NCBI GenBank assembly: GCA_024138025.1
Contig: JAMXBD010000399.1
Span: 248,001-312,000 of the forward strand
From: Combretum micranthum
Taxonomy: Eukaryota; Streptophyta; Magnoliopsida; Myrtales; Combretaceae
DNA: 64,000 nt
Reading direction: 5' to 3'
How positions within the stretch are numbered: the stretch's first letter is position 1; each line of letters starts with the position of its first letter. Below, in pieces: positions 1 to 12,161 of the stretch. Made by a program: the position numbers and the translations under genes. The notes below the pieces were generated by a model. The model saw only the letters and a list, made by a program, of their open reading frames with translations. It was not told the origin of the DNA and did no database searches.

Positions 1-560
1 ATAAAGCTAGAGTAGCAACAACTATTGTGCATGATACATCCCTTTCTGGCATCAACAGGAGTGTGTGTGTTTGTGAAGGTGTTATGTTGTTGCAACAAGG
101 TAGTATGAAAGCTACCATGTGAGTATGTTATACGTGGAGCTATGGGCTGCTGTGAGCTATGTGTGTGTGTGTTGTAGCTATGCCATAGAGCGCTGTTGTG
201 GTGTACGTGATGTTTCATGATAGCAGCATGTTCTACTTGTGGTTGTGTGATTGGTGTAGGGCTATGTGGAGTGTTGTGTTTGTGTGTGTTTGCAACGCTT
301 GTGATAGCAACATTCAAGTTGTTGTTGTGAGCGAGTGTATTGGGTAGCTAATGTGTACATGAGGATGAGGCAATGAACAGCTACTGTATGTGAATATGGG
401 GTAGCAGTAGCATATGTGCTATGTTATTGTTTTGTCCGAGCTTATCAAGTGAGCTATTTTATAGCAGTTGTGCTTGGTATGTTATTGTTGTGTGTGTGCT
501 GCTATGCAAGCAACTAGTGTATGTGGCGTGAGAGGGGGGAGGTGTTTATTGTTGTCATGT
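1..560. repeat. GT-rich, C-poor low-complexity block
   Basis: There are many TGTGTGTG runs and recurring GTAGCTATG or AGCTATGTG words on the plus strand, with strong T+G bias. No long open frame. It lies about 500 bp upstream of the TATA-like site of the surrounding LTR-like sequence. Confidence 0.6.
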
Positions 561-569
561 AAGAAAAAG

Positions 570-975
570 GAAGTAACGGTAGCATATTAACAAGTTAGAA
601 AGGGAACAAAACAGAACATAAATGAAAAGAAAGAAAAAGAAAGAGAAAGAGAAAGAATAGAAATTTCATACTTCCTTTGTTGTTGCTCTTTTGGTCGTCT
701 CTACCATGGAGAAGCAAAAGAAGTAGAAAAGATAGGAAAAACAACAAAGAAAAGAAACGTCAAGGAAGAAAGAGAACCTACCTATCATTTATATATGTGT
801 GTATATGCGTTTGTGTGTATGTATGTGTGTGTGTGTGTAACTAGAAAAGTCAAATAAGATAAGGCAGAATGTTGCCTCTTCTTAGCCACCTATTTTGAAA
901 GAGAGAAAGAGAGAGAAGGAGAAACGGAGGAAAAGAAAAATGGAAAAGAGAAAGCAATAGAAAGGAAAAGGAAGG
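570..975. repeat. Purine-rich (GA/AAG) low-complexity block
   Basis: Long AAAGAAAGAGAAAGAG-type tracts occur on the plus strand, broken by a GT-rich tract (about 800-840). Together with the preceding GT block it fills the region upstream of the TATA-like site near 1005. Confidence 0.55.
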
Positions 976-2127
976 GAGAGAGAGACTGACTGACTCTCTC
1001 CCTATATATATATAGTAAAGTCAACAAGATAATGCTTTGGAATTATCCACTTCATTAGCCACATTCAGCAAGGAAAATTTTTTTGTTCCTAAACATAGGA
1101 TCGACTTTAGGTAATAGACATGTAAATAAATTATTTTGTCCTATAGTAATTATAGAAAATAATTATAAACAAAACTATTTATATTGGTACTAGTCAATTT
1201 CTAAATTCTTATATGCATTGTATTTTTATCCTACATGATCAATTTATCATATATAATTTAGGGTAAATATTCTAATTCAAGAGTAGAATCAAAAACTTAA
1301 AATTACAACTAATTTGACCATTAAAATTATGATCAAATCGATTCACCGGATCAACAATCAAAATTTTCGGGGGTTTACTATATCCATCATAATTTGAAAA
1401 TAATTACTTTAAGAATTAAGCTTTTAATTTTTTTATATTACTTTATTTATGATTTTAATCTTACGTGATTGAGTAAAATTAAGTCTTAAGGTTACACGAT
1501 TAAGGAATTTAGGCCCAATAAATCAATTTAGGATATTATACTCAATGGGTTCAAAAATTCTAAATTTCCTAACCACATATTCAGAATGTTCATTTAAATC
1601 CAACATATGTAGATTTTTATCTATTATTGGCAATAACACGTATATTTCATTTGTAGCAATTTATATTAAAATTTCGCTTTACTGATCAATAGGCTCTATG
1701 AATTAATTGTCTCATATTTCTATTGATTTTTAAAATTTAGTGCTTTTATTTAATGAGTTATTATCCCATTTTTCATGTAATCTTATCTTTGGTATATTTT
1801 ACTTCTCAGGAAATTATTTACATTGATCATTGGGTATAATAAGATTTAAAATACCAAAGTTATCTTAATAATTATTGTATCACTATCTACATGTGTGGAA
1901 TTTATTCTCTACTTATTGAGTTTAAGGTATAAAATCTCGAGTTTACATCTACAGTTTAATACATACACACACATATATAATATTGATCTTACCGTATATT
2001 TGCATAATTTGTTATGTAAAAATAATTATTTCACTTTCGTCAATTAAATTATAACATATAAATCATATAATATATACATTCATGTCCTAAGTTAGATGTT
2101 ATACATGATTATATTATTTTAGAAGTT

Positions 2128-2150
2128 ATATATATATATATATATATATT
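2128..2150. repeat. (TA)n microsatellite
   Basis: Uninterrupted alternating TA in AT-rich sequence of the LTR-like region. Confidence 0.8.
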
Positions 2151-2543
2151 TTAAGATTCAGTACCACCTACAATTTATATAGATGTACATTATTATTATT
2201 TATCATTTAAACTTGTAGTTTATAATCACAGTTGATCTTTTGTTTGTATTTTTCAAATTATTCTTAGGACCTAATTCATATCATATTTATTGCTCATAGT
2301 CCTTAGTTTATATATTAACCCGATTATTATATCGTATTTGTTTCTTTGATATAATTCTTATTTATACATACATATATATTTATTTTTATTACATCTTTTA
2401 TTAACTATATTAGTAATTATTGATATTCAAAATCACTAAAAATAGGGATGATTTTCGGACATTCTCTAAAAATTCTAGAAGACAACTTTATCTATTTAAT
2501 AATTACCAAAATTTTAAGTGGACCTATAATTCAGGGTTTTACA

Positions 2544-3141
2544 GAAAAGGTTCTTGAAAAGTTTAAACATTAGTAAAGGAAGACTACACAACTCCTTATG
2601 ATCCACACATCAAATTACAAACGTCACAGGAAAAGCAATAACACAGTTGGAATATGCTAGTGCTATAGGAAGTTTAATGTATGCGTCACATTATACGATA
2701 CCTAATATTGCATATGTTGTGTGCAAGTTGTTGAGATTAAGTAATCCTAATACTAACATTGGTAGGATATATCCAAAGTATTTAGTTATTTGAAGAAAAC
2801 TATGAATCTTGGATTAGTCCGTGGTAACTTTCCAACTATACTAGAAGGTTATTCAGATGCAAGTTGCATAACAGATGCAATTGATAGAAGTTCAACTTCT
2901 AGATGGATATTTACGTTGGGTTGGAGCCATAAGTTGAGCTTCAAAGAAACTGACATGCATAACTCGCTTATCAATGGAAGTTGAGTTTATAACATTTACT
3001 GCAATAGGCAAACAAGTAGAATGGCTTAGAAATTTACTTATGGAAATAGAATTGTGGCCACAACCATTGTCAACTATTACAATATTTTGTATTAGTGAAG
3101 CAACTATGTCTCAAGCCTCTAGTAAAATTTACAATGTAAAG
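2544..3141 (+). pseudogene. Ty1/copia polyprotein relic, RT end to RNase H (part 1)
   Basis: Three-frame reading gives the end of a copia reverse transcriptase and the start of RNase H: a VLEKF-like start, a TPYDPH-like segment, AITQLEYASAIGSLMYAS near 2630-2690, then LEGYSDASCITDA (about 2845-2883) carrying the RNase H YSDA aspartate, and finally the copia ASSKIYNVK region at 3115-3141. Stops and frameshifts are present, for example near 2790 and 2982, so it is non-functional. It is interrupted after codon AAG at 3141 by a solo LTR, and the same protein continues at 6621. Family assignment is firm because motif order matches plant copia; the clade is not determined. Confidence 0.88.
3137..3141. 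repeat. Target-site duplication, left (TAAAG)
   Basis: It pairs with AAAAG at 6616-6620 (4 of 5 bases identical), flanking the 3142-6615 LTR. Confidence 0.65.
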
Positions 3142-3849
3142 TGTAAGCCCCGATTTTCTTGGTAAGCTAAGCTTAACTTCGAGAACCGAATCGGAAACTG
3201 AAATCCTAGACTGGAATAGCTAGGGTTAGAAAAAAACCTAGAAACCCCAAGTCCGGCTTCATCGAGAATAAAATCATAGATCTTATGAGGGCAAGTTGAC
3301 TTAGATTATAGTTCTAAAGAATATAATGAAACATAAAAAGATCAGTTTTTCGGGAAATTATCTGTTTTGAACCCGACCGGGATCCGTTTTGGAAAACTGG
3401 CCCTTGGGACTCAAAATTAGAAAAATATTCTGGAATACTCATTAAGACCGAAATTTACTAAGGAATTCAAAAATATATTTATTATAATTTTTCAGTTTAT
3501 AAAAATTACAGTTATAGCTTTTATATCATATTTTCTTTACTAATCGGTAACTTAATTGTTTAATATACTATTCATTACTATTCACAAGTACAAGCCCATA
3601 CCCTACTCACACTCACAAGCCATACCCCTACTCTTACGTCCTTACAATCAAGCCTTACCTTATTACAACACATTGCTTACATTTACTTTTCCAATACATT
3701 TTATTACACATTTAATTTGAAAAATTGTACAAAAATTATTTTCTCTCCCTCTCTCCCCCTCAATGGCCGACGCACCCCTCCCATTTTCCTCTTCAATTGT
3801 GTGATTTTTCTTATTTTATTTAATCATACAAAACCCTAATAACCCTCAC

Positions 3850-3857
3850 TATAAATA
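3850..3857 (+). promoter_or_regulatory. TATA box of solo LTR copy 1
   Basis: TATAAATA follows the CCCTAATAACCCTCAC context about 710 bp from the LTR start. The third copy has the same TATAAATA at 33042-33049. Confidence 0.6.
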
Positions 3858-5854
3858 TTCTTTTATTCCTTCATTCTCTTTTTTCATTTTCACTTTTACC
3901 AATTTTCATAAACTCTCTCCCTTTTTCACTCTCTTACCATGAGCCTCACACTCACTCACACAAATTTTTTTTTTCAACTCCTCTTGTTCCACAAACTAAA
4001 TAGGTATAGATCTAAACTATACTACCACAAAGACATGTAATGGCTAGATCATTCATGTGTGGATTCATAAAAACCCCTATAAGCTTCATGCTAGGGACAT
4101 GAAGCCACTAGAACATGATGATCAAGCCACCACAAGTTGTGGATCTTGTGATTAAAACTTATATTTTTACCATGATATATGTTCATACAGTGATAATTTC
4201 ATGTAGGAATCTTGCTACTACATTATTGTCATAATTAGTATACTTCATTTCATGCATTTCACATAATCATTACACTTAGATCTAGCTTTTAAACATTTAT
4301 TCTTTTACGTGATAGTATAGATCTCATGCATTTATTATGTTTAAGTTGAATAAATGGTCATAAAGATTTTTGTTTTATGTAAATGAATGATTCATTATTT
4401 CTAAAAGTTAGGATATTTATGAATATGAGCCAAAAAGCTCAAGAACAAATTTAGTTTTATAAAAACAAACTTTTGTAAATTCGGATGGAAAATGAGTTGC
4501 ATTTTAAAAACCTATTTTTTTTAACTCCAAAACATGATTTTTAAGGGAAAAATGAAGGGCTTATGGAATAGGTAATAATAGGAAATTATTTTAATAAGTT
4601 AATCGTAGATCTACTAAGAGAAATTTATCAAACAAGAAAAATTTACAAGATAGAAAATTTAGATCTTAGTATAGTTACATGAAATTCGTAACTAGGAAAA
4701 GAGGATATACAAACACCTATTTTTCAAACTCGAAATGGAAGTTTTATTAAGGAAATGAAATCCTTAGGGGATAGAAATAATGGAGCCTTAAATTTTAAAG
4801 TATCAAACAAGTTTTTCTTAAAGAAATCACTTAGAAACTATTTTTACAAAATTCGGATCTAGGAATAGTCAATACTTAAACACTTGTTTACAAAGTGTAA
4901 AATGAGGATTTATGTTGAAAAATGAAGACCTTAAGGAATAGATATGGTAAAGACTTAATTTTAGCAAGAATAAATAAGTTTTATTAAGGAAAATCTCTAA
5001 AACAAGTGTGGTTTGTCAAGAACACAAAAATAAACTTTTAGGATGAGTATTCATGATATATTGTAAAGTAGAAATTTCCAAAAGTATTCTCTAATAGAAT
5101 ATCATCATGAACATACATATAAAAAGCTCATGATAGTAATTTGTTAATATTGCATGTATATTTGGCATAGATAGTAGAAATATCATAATTCCTCACAAAA
5201 ACAATTTCGAAAATGGATGTTGATTATCGAACAAAACTGATCCAAATGTTTTGAGACTTAAAATTTTCAAAATTTAGATATTATATTAGAATTAGATAGA
5301 TCTTTGAAGTAGATAGGAATCGGTATATAATTTATGGAATTCCGAGTTAAAATGATCAAGTTATGGTCGTTTTAAGTTGGAATTTCCATTAATGATGGAA
5401 ATCACGAACTTAATATTTTTTATGAAATAAAATGGATTAGATATGAGTTGAAATACTCATTTGGGTATTTCTTTCGTTTAGGTGACTTGAATCCCGATAA
5501 TTCATTACCACTGGATTACTATCACTAAGAAACCGGTGACCAATGGCCGAGTGAGTATTACTTCCTAATTTCATTTTTTGCTTGTGATTATAGCAAATAG
5601 TTGCACTAGATTATAAGGAGAAAGATAAAATGGAATTGCATGATGTGAATTAAGAGGATTATGTATGCTTATTGATGAGTTGAGAAATGGTATTAAGAAT
5701 ATTAGAATCGGGTGATTAACTTATGCTTGTTTAGAGTACTATAGGATTGATTGTCTGTGGAAATTGTTGATCACCTAAGAATTGGTATTAATGATTATTC
5801 GGATTGATAAATTAATATGGACATAATCACTTCACGATGGGGAGGGAGCATTAA

Positions 5855-5995
5855 CATATGTTGGTTACTCGTGATCTTTAAACGGCTAAAAGTTGGTTGA
5901 TCGTGATCCATAAACTACATAAATAAGTTGGTTGATCATGATCCATAAACGACATAAGTTGGTTATCCGTGATCCATAAACGACATAATAATTCA
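5855..5995. repeat. Tandem repeat inside LTR copy 1, about 33 bp unit, about 4 units
   Basis: Units contain GTTGGTT, then CGTGATCC and ATAAACGACATAA. Copy 4 has the same array in reverse orientation at 61060-61160, so the repeat belongs to the LTR family. Confidence 0.75.
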
Positions 5996-6615
5996 ACGAT
6001 AGTACCGCATTATTCGTTAATCTGCTCACCCCGAATAGAGGGCGTAAATCCATTCACATATGATTTCCAGCTGATCATATGATTGTTTGTTCATGTGGTT
6101 GATGCATTCCATACGATTGAATAATTAACTTGATTGATTAATTTGTTATAAATGTCTTTATGGAAGTATTCACTCACTAAGCTAGTGTAACTTATGCCCC
6201 CACAGCTTTTTCTTATTGCAGCATTCCTATATATGGTTAAAGCCGAAGCATCCTATAGAGCAAGTACAGGAATTAGGAGTTTCCATTAGAAATTTATGTT
6301 CAATTTTGTGTAGATTTCCATAAGAAACCCTATTATTTATCATATGACTATAAAAGACTGTTATTAAACTTGATATTATTTGCGATGGAATGCTCCGAGA
6401 ACTTTTGTAATTAATTATATGGACTCATGGTTTATATCATGATGCTTATAATATGTCAAATTAAACTATTTATCTCCATTGGTTCATGTATTCTATTATC
6501 ATAAAGATACGCCTTGCATCTGTACAAGACTTTGGAACGGTTGTGATAACAATTCCTAAGTCTTATATAACTCGCGGCGGACTGTTACGTTTAGACTACC
6601 CTTTGGGGCATGATA

Positions 6616-6620
6616 AAAAG
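6616..6620. repeat. Target-site duplication, right (AAAAG)
   Basis: Right partner of TAAAG at 3137-3141. Confidence 0.65.
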
Positions 6621-6787
6621 CTAGACGCATAGGGTTGAAATATGAATATTTAAGAGAATTAATAAGGGGTTGTGTTATAACCATTACCTATGTTAAGACT
6701 AATGATAATTTGGCAAATTCTCTGACAAAAGGATTATCTGGAGTTTTAAAAAGGAGTATTACTAAAATGGGTAATAAATTCTTATAG
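6621..6787 (+). pseudogene. Ty1/copia polyprotein relic, RNase H C-terminus (part 2)
   Basis: Reading after the solo LTR gives the end of copia RNase H: a LKYEYLREL segment, ITYVKTNDNLANSLTKGLS (about 6682-6740), then a short tail ending in TAG at 6785-6787. This directly continues the protein broken at 3141. A single-base frame change exists near the junction. The segment is the normal C-terminus of copia pol, and the 3' untranslated part, polypurine tract and LTR follow as expected. Confidence 0.85.
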
Positions 6788-7275
6788 TTCGAAGTGATGG
6801 GAATCCTACCTTGTTCTAGCACATCACTAGTTTTATGGTTCAAAAGGTAAAAAAACAAGTTATTACTAACTGAGTGTACTATAAGCACTATAATTTAAAA
6901 GAGGATGGAATGTAGTAAACATCTTTTAATGGATGGATATCATATCTAAATCAATTTTTTTGATGTATTCCACCTCTTTGAACATGGTACCGCTCCTAAC
7001 AAAAGCTTAAAGAGTTTGCTTTTTGTAACTGCTCATGAAACTAGGATGAGTGCATTGCCTTAAATGCACTATCATAAAGCTAGTATTGGATGTGAATATG
7101 TTTATGTTTATCAAATCTCTGGTTGTGACAAATAGTGTGAAGTTCAAAGCAATAAGCTACTTATCACCCTATTACAACTTTGATGATTCATATTAAGGAA
7201 TAATTCAAATCTAACAATATTATTCTTTAAGCATAATCATGGAGGTATTTGTTTGTGTATGTACATAATCAAAAA

Positions 7276-7288
7276 TTTAGTGGGGGAT
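7276..7288 (+). other. Polypurine tract of the copia element
   Basis: TTTAGTGGGGGAT directly precedes TGTAGAAATAG. This is the usual plant copia layout of a G-rich tract abutting the TG of the 3' LTR, about 490 bp after the pol stop. Confidence 0.75.
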
Positions 7289-7868
7289 TGTAGAAATAGA
7301 TTGTCAATTATGTAATTTATAACGTAGATCATGTACTTAAAACAAAGAAGAAGAAGAAGAGGATAAAATTATGAAGTTTGTGACAAGCACGGTCGTGATC
7401 CAGGCCATGATTAATTTCTTGAAAACCCACGGAGATCACTGGCCACATTACGGCCATGATCAGGGCAACCATGGAGATCATGGGAAATATTACGACCATC
7501 ATCGTGGATATGTCTGGTGCAGTAAACGTTACGGACTCAATCATGTTCATGATCTTCATTGTTTTATCTCTAAATTTATTTCAACAATTAATTTTGAAAT
7601 ATTGCAGCTTTTGATCAATTTCTTATTGAATTTTATTTGTTTAGGTTGTGTCTATTCATGATGATATTTCAAGTTAATTAATAACTAACTAATTTGAAAT
7701 CCAAATAATGCAACCATGTCCAAACAATGTGACTTTTGGAGAAAGTTGTGATGGTTGAAATATCTATTAATGATATAAAATGTGTTGCAACTGGTAGTGA
7801 AGGAGAACTGATGATTATTAGAATTCTTCTTTTTGTTTTCTCTTTCATAGCAAATAATCATATGCATA
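7289..7868 (+). mobile_element. Copia 3' LTR, left part
   Basis: It starts TGTAGAAATAG immediately after the polypurine tract. It contains a peculiar GATC/CATG-rich block at 7380-7560. It is cut at 7868 by the 7869-11940 LTR; the remaining part is probably 11946 to about 12161, ending CTAACA. The 5' LTR is not in the window, so the full extent cannot be confirmed by comparison. Confidence 0.5.
7380..7560. repeat. CATGATC/GGCCATGAT-rich imperfect repeat block
   Basis: Words such as GGCCATGAT, CACGGAGATCACTGG and CATGGAGATCATGGG recur. The block is richer in GC and GATC than its surroundings. It can be read on both strands as short His/Asp- or Met-rich frames, which look like a by-product of the repeats. 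Lying in the U3 side of the copia LTR, it could be a promoter-proximal repeat (inference). Confidence 0.5.
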
Positions 7869-9606
7869 TGTCACGCCCTGAGGGTATCCTAATAATAGTA
7901 ATCAAGAAACATTTGATTTCCATTACTAGTTTACCTTCCAGGAATGACATGATTTCAATAAACAGGATCTTTTAGTTGCTTGGATAGGATGAACAAACAT
8001 ATATAAGGCATAAATTAGTAAACAACTATCATGAAATAAGATATTACAGACCATAAGCTTTATAAATCCTTATAATCCTTTGCTAATGATTCTAATGCAC
8101 ATTACCTACATCAAAAAGATTAATAGAGATACAGATATTCTAATCCTATACTAGTCTTTAAGCTTCTGACTTCTAATCTCTTACCGGGACCATGCTCCTA
8201 CTAGTAATAAGCCAGGGTCATAGAGTAAACCTGAAAGGGCTGTTGGAGTGTGAGCTAAAACACAAGCTCAATGAAGAACTAGAACTTACCACATATTACA
8301 TACAAGTTATTTATCAATCATATGAAATGCACCAATCAAACATATGAACATTACAAGCTTGGATAACCCGGAATCCAAACAGGATGAAGATTTACGCCCT
8401 CTCATCGGGGTTGAATGATCACAATCTATGGTCTACCTACTCAGGAGAGACTAAGCTTTCAGGAAATAATAATATTCAATTTAGTTATCTCTTTAAACTT
8501 ATCATGTTTTATCATCTATTTCCTGTTTTAGCTTTAGAAACTCCACTAAGTGTTAGCTATTTCCATGTAATACCATAAAGGGCGTCTTTCATTTACCATT
8601 TAGTTCATATGGTATTAACAGAACAAATGTAATCTTGCAATTAACTAATAGCTCTCTTGCCTAGATAATTCAAGCATTACCAGAGATCCGAAAAACATCA
8701 CGTAGTAGGTTACCACTTACTCAAATGCTATTTATGTAAAATATGTAATGCATGACAAATTTTCTTTATGGTACTAGTAGTTTTTAATCAATTTAGAGCT
8801 GATCAAGCATTACAGACGCTCAATCATGTTATATAGGCAATACATACATATACAACTCTGTTATCACTTATAATAGAGTGACTTGGCAATCAATGTAATA
8901 CCATACACAGTTTTCACAAACCAAACAGTACACCAAATTTTTATTATCTTTTATTTAAGATTCACTAACTTTACAAGCATAACCAATGTAATAAGACTGA
9001 GTTACTCACCTGCCCATGCTATTCAGTCGTAGTAATTGTCAAGAAAGTCCTCTCCAATACCCGTGTTACCTATTGAGATAAGTAATATAGTCATTAATTA
9101 TACAAGACTATATAACCTAGCTCCTACGAATACTTAGGTGTCCTAATGGTTTGCTGGGCTTCTGTTTTATTATTAACTAATTCTTTGAGGATAACCTTAA
9201 GTTCTAAATCATTGTTATCTCAGTTTACTTAATTAATTTTGGTTTGATACTTGAATCTATTGATTGGGTACTCAGGAAGTTTAATAATTAGTTAATTCAT
9301 TTTCATTGTCTAAAACTATTGGTTTTCTTTTTATTTACTTAATAAATTTTTCTTGTAAAATATAGATATCTCTATATTCACAAATTTGGATTATTTAAAT
9401 TTCCATTGTTATCTAATCGTCTACAATTATTCATTTAAATACATATTTAGTATTCACTAGGCTCGTAAATTTTTTTTCCTATAAACTAATTAAAATACTC
9501 TTAATGAAAATAAATTTATTAATATAAGGATTTATTAATTTAATTATAATTATTTTCGAAAATTTTCTTCTTACCGTAATTAGTAAGAATATTAATAACT
9601 ATTATC

Positions 9607-9647
<41 letters not shown>

Positions 9648-9648
9648 C
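9607..9648. repeat. (AAT)n microsatellite
   Basis: About 13 consecutive AAT units inside LTR copy 2, followed by AACAACAATAAAT. Confidence 0.9.
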
Positions 9649-10236
9649 AATAAATAATTCTGAAAAAGACAATAAAATAAAATATAGTAATATAATTACT
9701 TTTCATAACAGTAATACTTATATTATTTGTTTTATATTTTAATCTATACTAATTGTGAGTTCTTACTAAATAATATTACTAGAATAATTTTAATTTTAAC
9801 CTTTGAGTCTTATTTCAGAATTTATGTACAAAATTGTTTCAGAAAATAATAATTTCAAAAATTTTAAAAATTCTCTTAATAATATTAAGAATATTAACAA
9901 TTATAATTAGAAAACTTATTATACCTAAATTAATTAATAAGGGTGATTTATATTTCTAAAAATTATTTTCTAATTATTGTTAATAGGTTAAATATTTAAA
10001 TATCATATATTTAATAATACTAGAAAAATATTTTATTATTTTTAAATTTAAATATTTAAAAAAATTGAGGTTATATTACTAAATACTAATAGTACTTATA
10101 ATTTTCCCAGCAAAATAAATAAATAAAGGAATAATAATAATAATTCTAAAATTATTTATATTATTAATTATTCTATAATTAAATTTAATTAACTTCGTTT
10201 TTCTGTTTTTTTTTTTTTGAAATTTTTCTAAGAGGT

Positions 10237-10333
10237 ACACGGGTGGAACACGTCCCGTGTTCCTCCCCGTGCTCATCGGGGAAACATTGTTCATCGTCTT
10301 CCCCGATGAACACGATCGATTTCCGATCGATTC
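10237..10333. repeat. GC-rich hairpin cluster inside LTR copy 2
   Basis: There are three symmetrical units in a row. ACACGGG (10237-10243) pairs with CCCGTGT (10254-10260). GTGCTCATCGGGGAA (10269-10283) pairs with TTCCCCGATGAACAC (10299-10313), 14 of 15 positions, with a 15 nt loop. CGATCGAT is repeated at about 10314-10333. The block is strongly GC-rich in an AT-rich setting. For the minus-strand promoter it lies about 450-540 bp downstream of the TATA box, so it would be in the transcribed leader. Confidence 0.75.
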
Positions 10334-10780
10334 CGACGTTGGAAAGTCAATTTTCTTGCTCCATTAAGCTCTTATATCATCAATCTACTTAAATATCTAC
10401 TTAAAACAACAAAATAACAACATATTATAAGCTTTTTCGAATCATCAAAGGTCGGTTAGGGTTTTCGAAAATCACCTTCGTCGTGGCTCCTCGATGGAAT
10501 CCAAAGCTTCTGATGGACTTGGTTAGGTTCCTATGATGTTCAGAAGTCAATCCCAATCCTTAGATTCGAAAGAAAACACACGGAATTACATCAACTTACC
10601 TTGAGCTCGTTTTAAGAGTTTTTTCGCAGTTTTTGTTCTTGAATTCGAACTGGGTTGGTTGATGCGTTTTAAATCCGATTTCCAGGTTGATTTAGCTACT
10701 AATGAGGAGTGGTTTAATTCTGGAAAGTTTGAGGAAGGTTGATGTCTGTTTGCTTATCTTTCTAATGTCCTTAGTATGTG

Positions 10781-10788
10781 TATATATA
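10781..10788 (-). promoter_or_regulatory. TATA box of LTR copy 2
   Basis: On the minus strand CCCTC precedes TATATATAC, resembling the CCTCTCTATATATAG context of the Tekay-like LTR at 55303. Confidence 0.5.
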
Positions 10789-11945
10789 GAGGGAAAAAAA
10801 ATGAACGTGGGCTGCATGTTTTCTCCTTCATAAATGATCCGATTTGCGTATAATTGTTGCTGTTTCCTCTATTTATTTTGTTGTCATAAATGTAAGGATG
10901 ATTTGGCATGTTTATATTGGTTTAGAACTAGATTTGGATTGACTTTAGTTTGAATTATTGGGGAAATTCGGCTCACAAATTTTAAGGAGATCAAAGCCCT
11001 TAAAAAAATTGTAAAACGTCTCTTGCAAGCATTTGTAATATATATATATATATATATTATTATTAGATATTATTTAGTTAAATTTTCGGGTAGTTTATTA
11101 TACTAATAGGGTATAATTTAGCTTATATATTAAGTTTATATACAAAAATATTTTCAATGAATCCTACAAGATGTTTAGTTTATCAAACAGTACAAATTTA
11201 AGTTTTAATTTTACATGATTATTTGTTTAAGAAAGATTTATCTCCCGCGATTTAGGTTTTCTAAGCTTGTTGGGTCAATTTTCGTTTTAGGCCTTAAGGG
11301 CTTAAGAAAACCCTAATTTGAATATTGGTATAATTCAAATCTTTGTTTGAAGTCTCAATCTTGAGTTATATATCAGTTTATATTTTTATTGTGAATTTAT
11401 AATTCTAATGGTTTATCTTAAGGTTGCCATTTTCTAACTATAAACATATTGGGTCGTTTACTTAATATTACTACTAATATATAAGCTAAATTAGTTATAT
11501 ATATTAGATTTGGATACCCACTATGAGATCTTATCAATATAATTTATTACTAACTAGGAATCTCGAATTTTAGGGTTTACATCCAAGTATAGGTTCATTA
11601 CGATTCATTGCTTTAGTCTCAAGTCTTTGTTGAATACAAAAGTGATCACTTAATTTCTATATTTAGGTTTTCCCCATTTAATCTATATGTTTGACAAGGA
11701 TTCGGGTTTGAAATTTGAAGTTTCCTTTAATTATACCTTGAATTATCAATTCAGGATACGAAATCTCGTTTTTAGTATCACTCGAGGTCAAAGAAGTTCT
11801 TTATTTAGTTTATGGATCCTAACCCGGTCAAATTTAAATTGTATATCTAATCTTGGGTTTTGTTAACTTCTAGTTTACTAATTGGTTCATAATTTCTAAT
11901 CTAGAGTTGTATCATATTGTGGAAGTTTCTGGGGTTTACAACATA

Positions 11946-12161
11946 TATCTCAAATTCTTTTAAATGTGGTTTGATACTTGAATATTTGTTCAAGTATCAA
12001 GACCTAGTTGAATCCTAAGGGAATTACACAATATATCTCTTATAGAAAACTTTGTTTGAGAGGCATAATTTTCTAAGAAAAGCGATATTATTCATACCTC
12101 TAAGTCAATCTTATTTGAAAGTTGCTTCTTTAAGCCCTTCTATTAGTTTTAAAACCTAACA
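11946..12161 (+). mobile_element. Probable remainder of the copia 3' LTR
   Basis: This lies just beyond the target duplication of LTR copy 2 and ends CCTAACA, a plausible LTR end. The assignment rests on position only. Confidence 0.3.

Larger units (their letters stand above)
1..2543 (+). mobile_element. Right part of a long LTR-like sequence, truncated by the window start
   Basis: The stretch ends at 2532-2543 in CAGGGTTTTACA, a typical LTR 3' end, and the next base begins a copia reverse-transcriptase coding relic, so the boundary looks like an insertion point. It contains a GT-rich segment (1-560), a purine-rich segment (about 570-975), a TATA-like CTATATATATATAG (about 1002-1015) and AT-rich sequence. 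No 5' end with a matching target duplication (expected GAAAA) is visible, so the left end probably lies outside the window. Calling it an LTR is inference from the end sequence, the TATA box and the context; no coding region is recognisable. Confidence 0.4.
3142..6615 (+). mobile_element. Solo LTR, 3.47 kb family, copy 1
   Basis: It starts TGTAAGCCCCGATTTTC and ends GGGGCATGATA (eroded from the TGACA end seen in copy 4). It is flanked by TAAAG/AAAAG and lies inside the RNase H region of a copia element, whose reading resumes immediately after it. A TATA box, TATAAATA, lies at 3850-3857, placing the promoter on the plus strand. Upstream of it is a C-rich pyrimidine block (about 3590-3800) containing a CCGAC core. 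A tandem repeat lies at 5855-5995. No protein-coding domain is visible, and copies 3 and 4 share landmarks along its length, so it is best read as a solo LTR of an unusually long-LTR family. The Ty3 or copia origin of the family is not shown by this window. Confidence 0.85.
7869..11940 (-). mobile_element. Solo LTR related to the 3.47 kb family, copy 2 (about 4.07 kb)
   Basis: On the plus strand it starts TGTCACGCCCTGAGGGTATCC and ends GGGGTTTACA, the same terminal pattern as copy 4 (TGTCACGCCC ... GGGGTTTACA). Flanks are GCATA (7864-7868) and ACATA (11941-11945), 4 of 5 matching. Internal landmarks are shared with copy 4: an ACTTACGCCCT motif (about 8390) and a TACTCACC-type motif (about 9002). 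A TATA box on the minus strand lies at 10781-10788. The right end is the less certain boundary. No coding domain is visible. Confidence 0.6.

Noticed and set aside
7329..7661. Overlapping 76 and 96 codon open frames, one His/Asp-rich, on both strands
   Set aside because: They follow from a CATG/GATC-rich repeat block inside a copia LTR. No known domain, and both strands are open because of the repeat.
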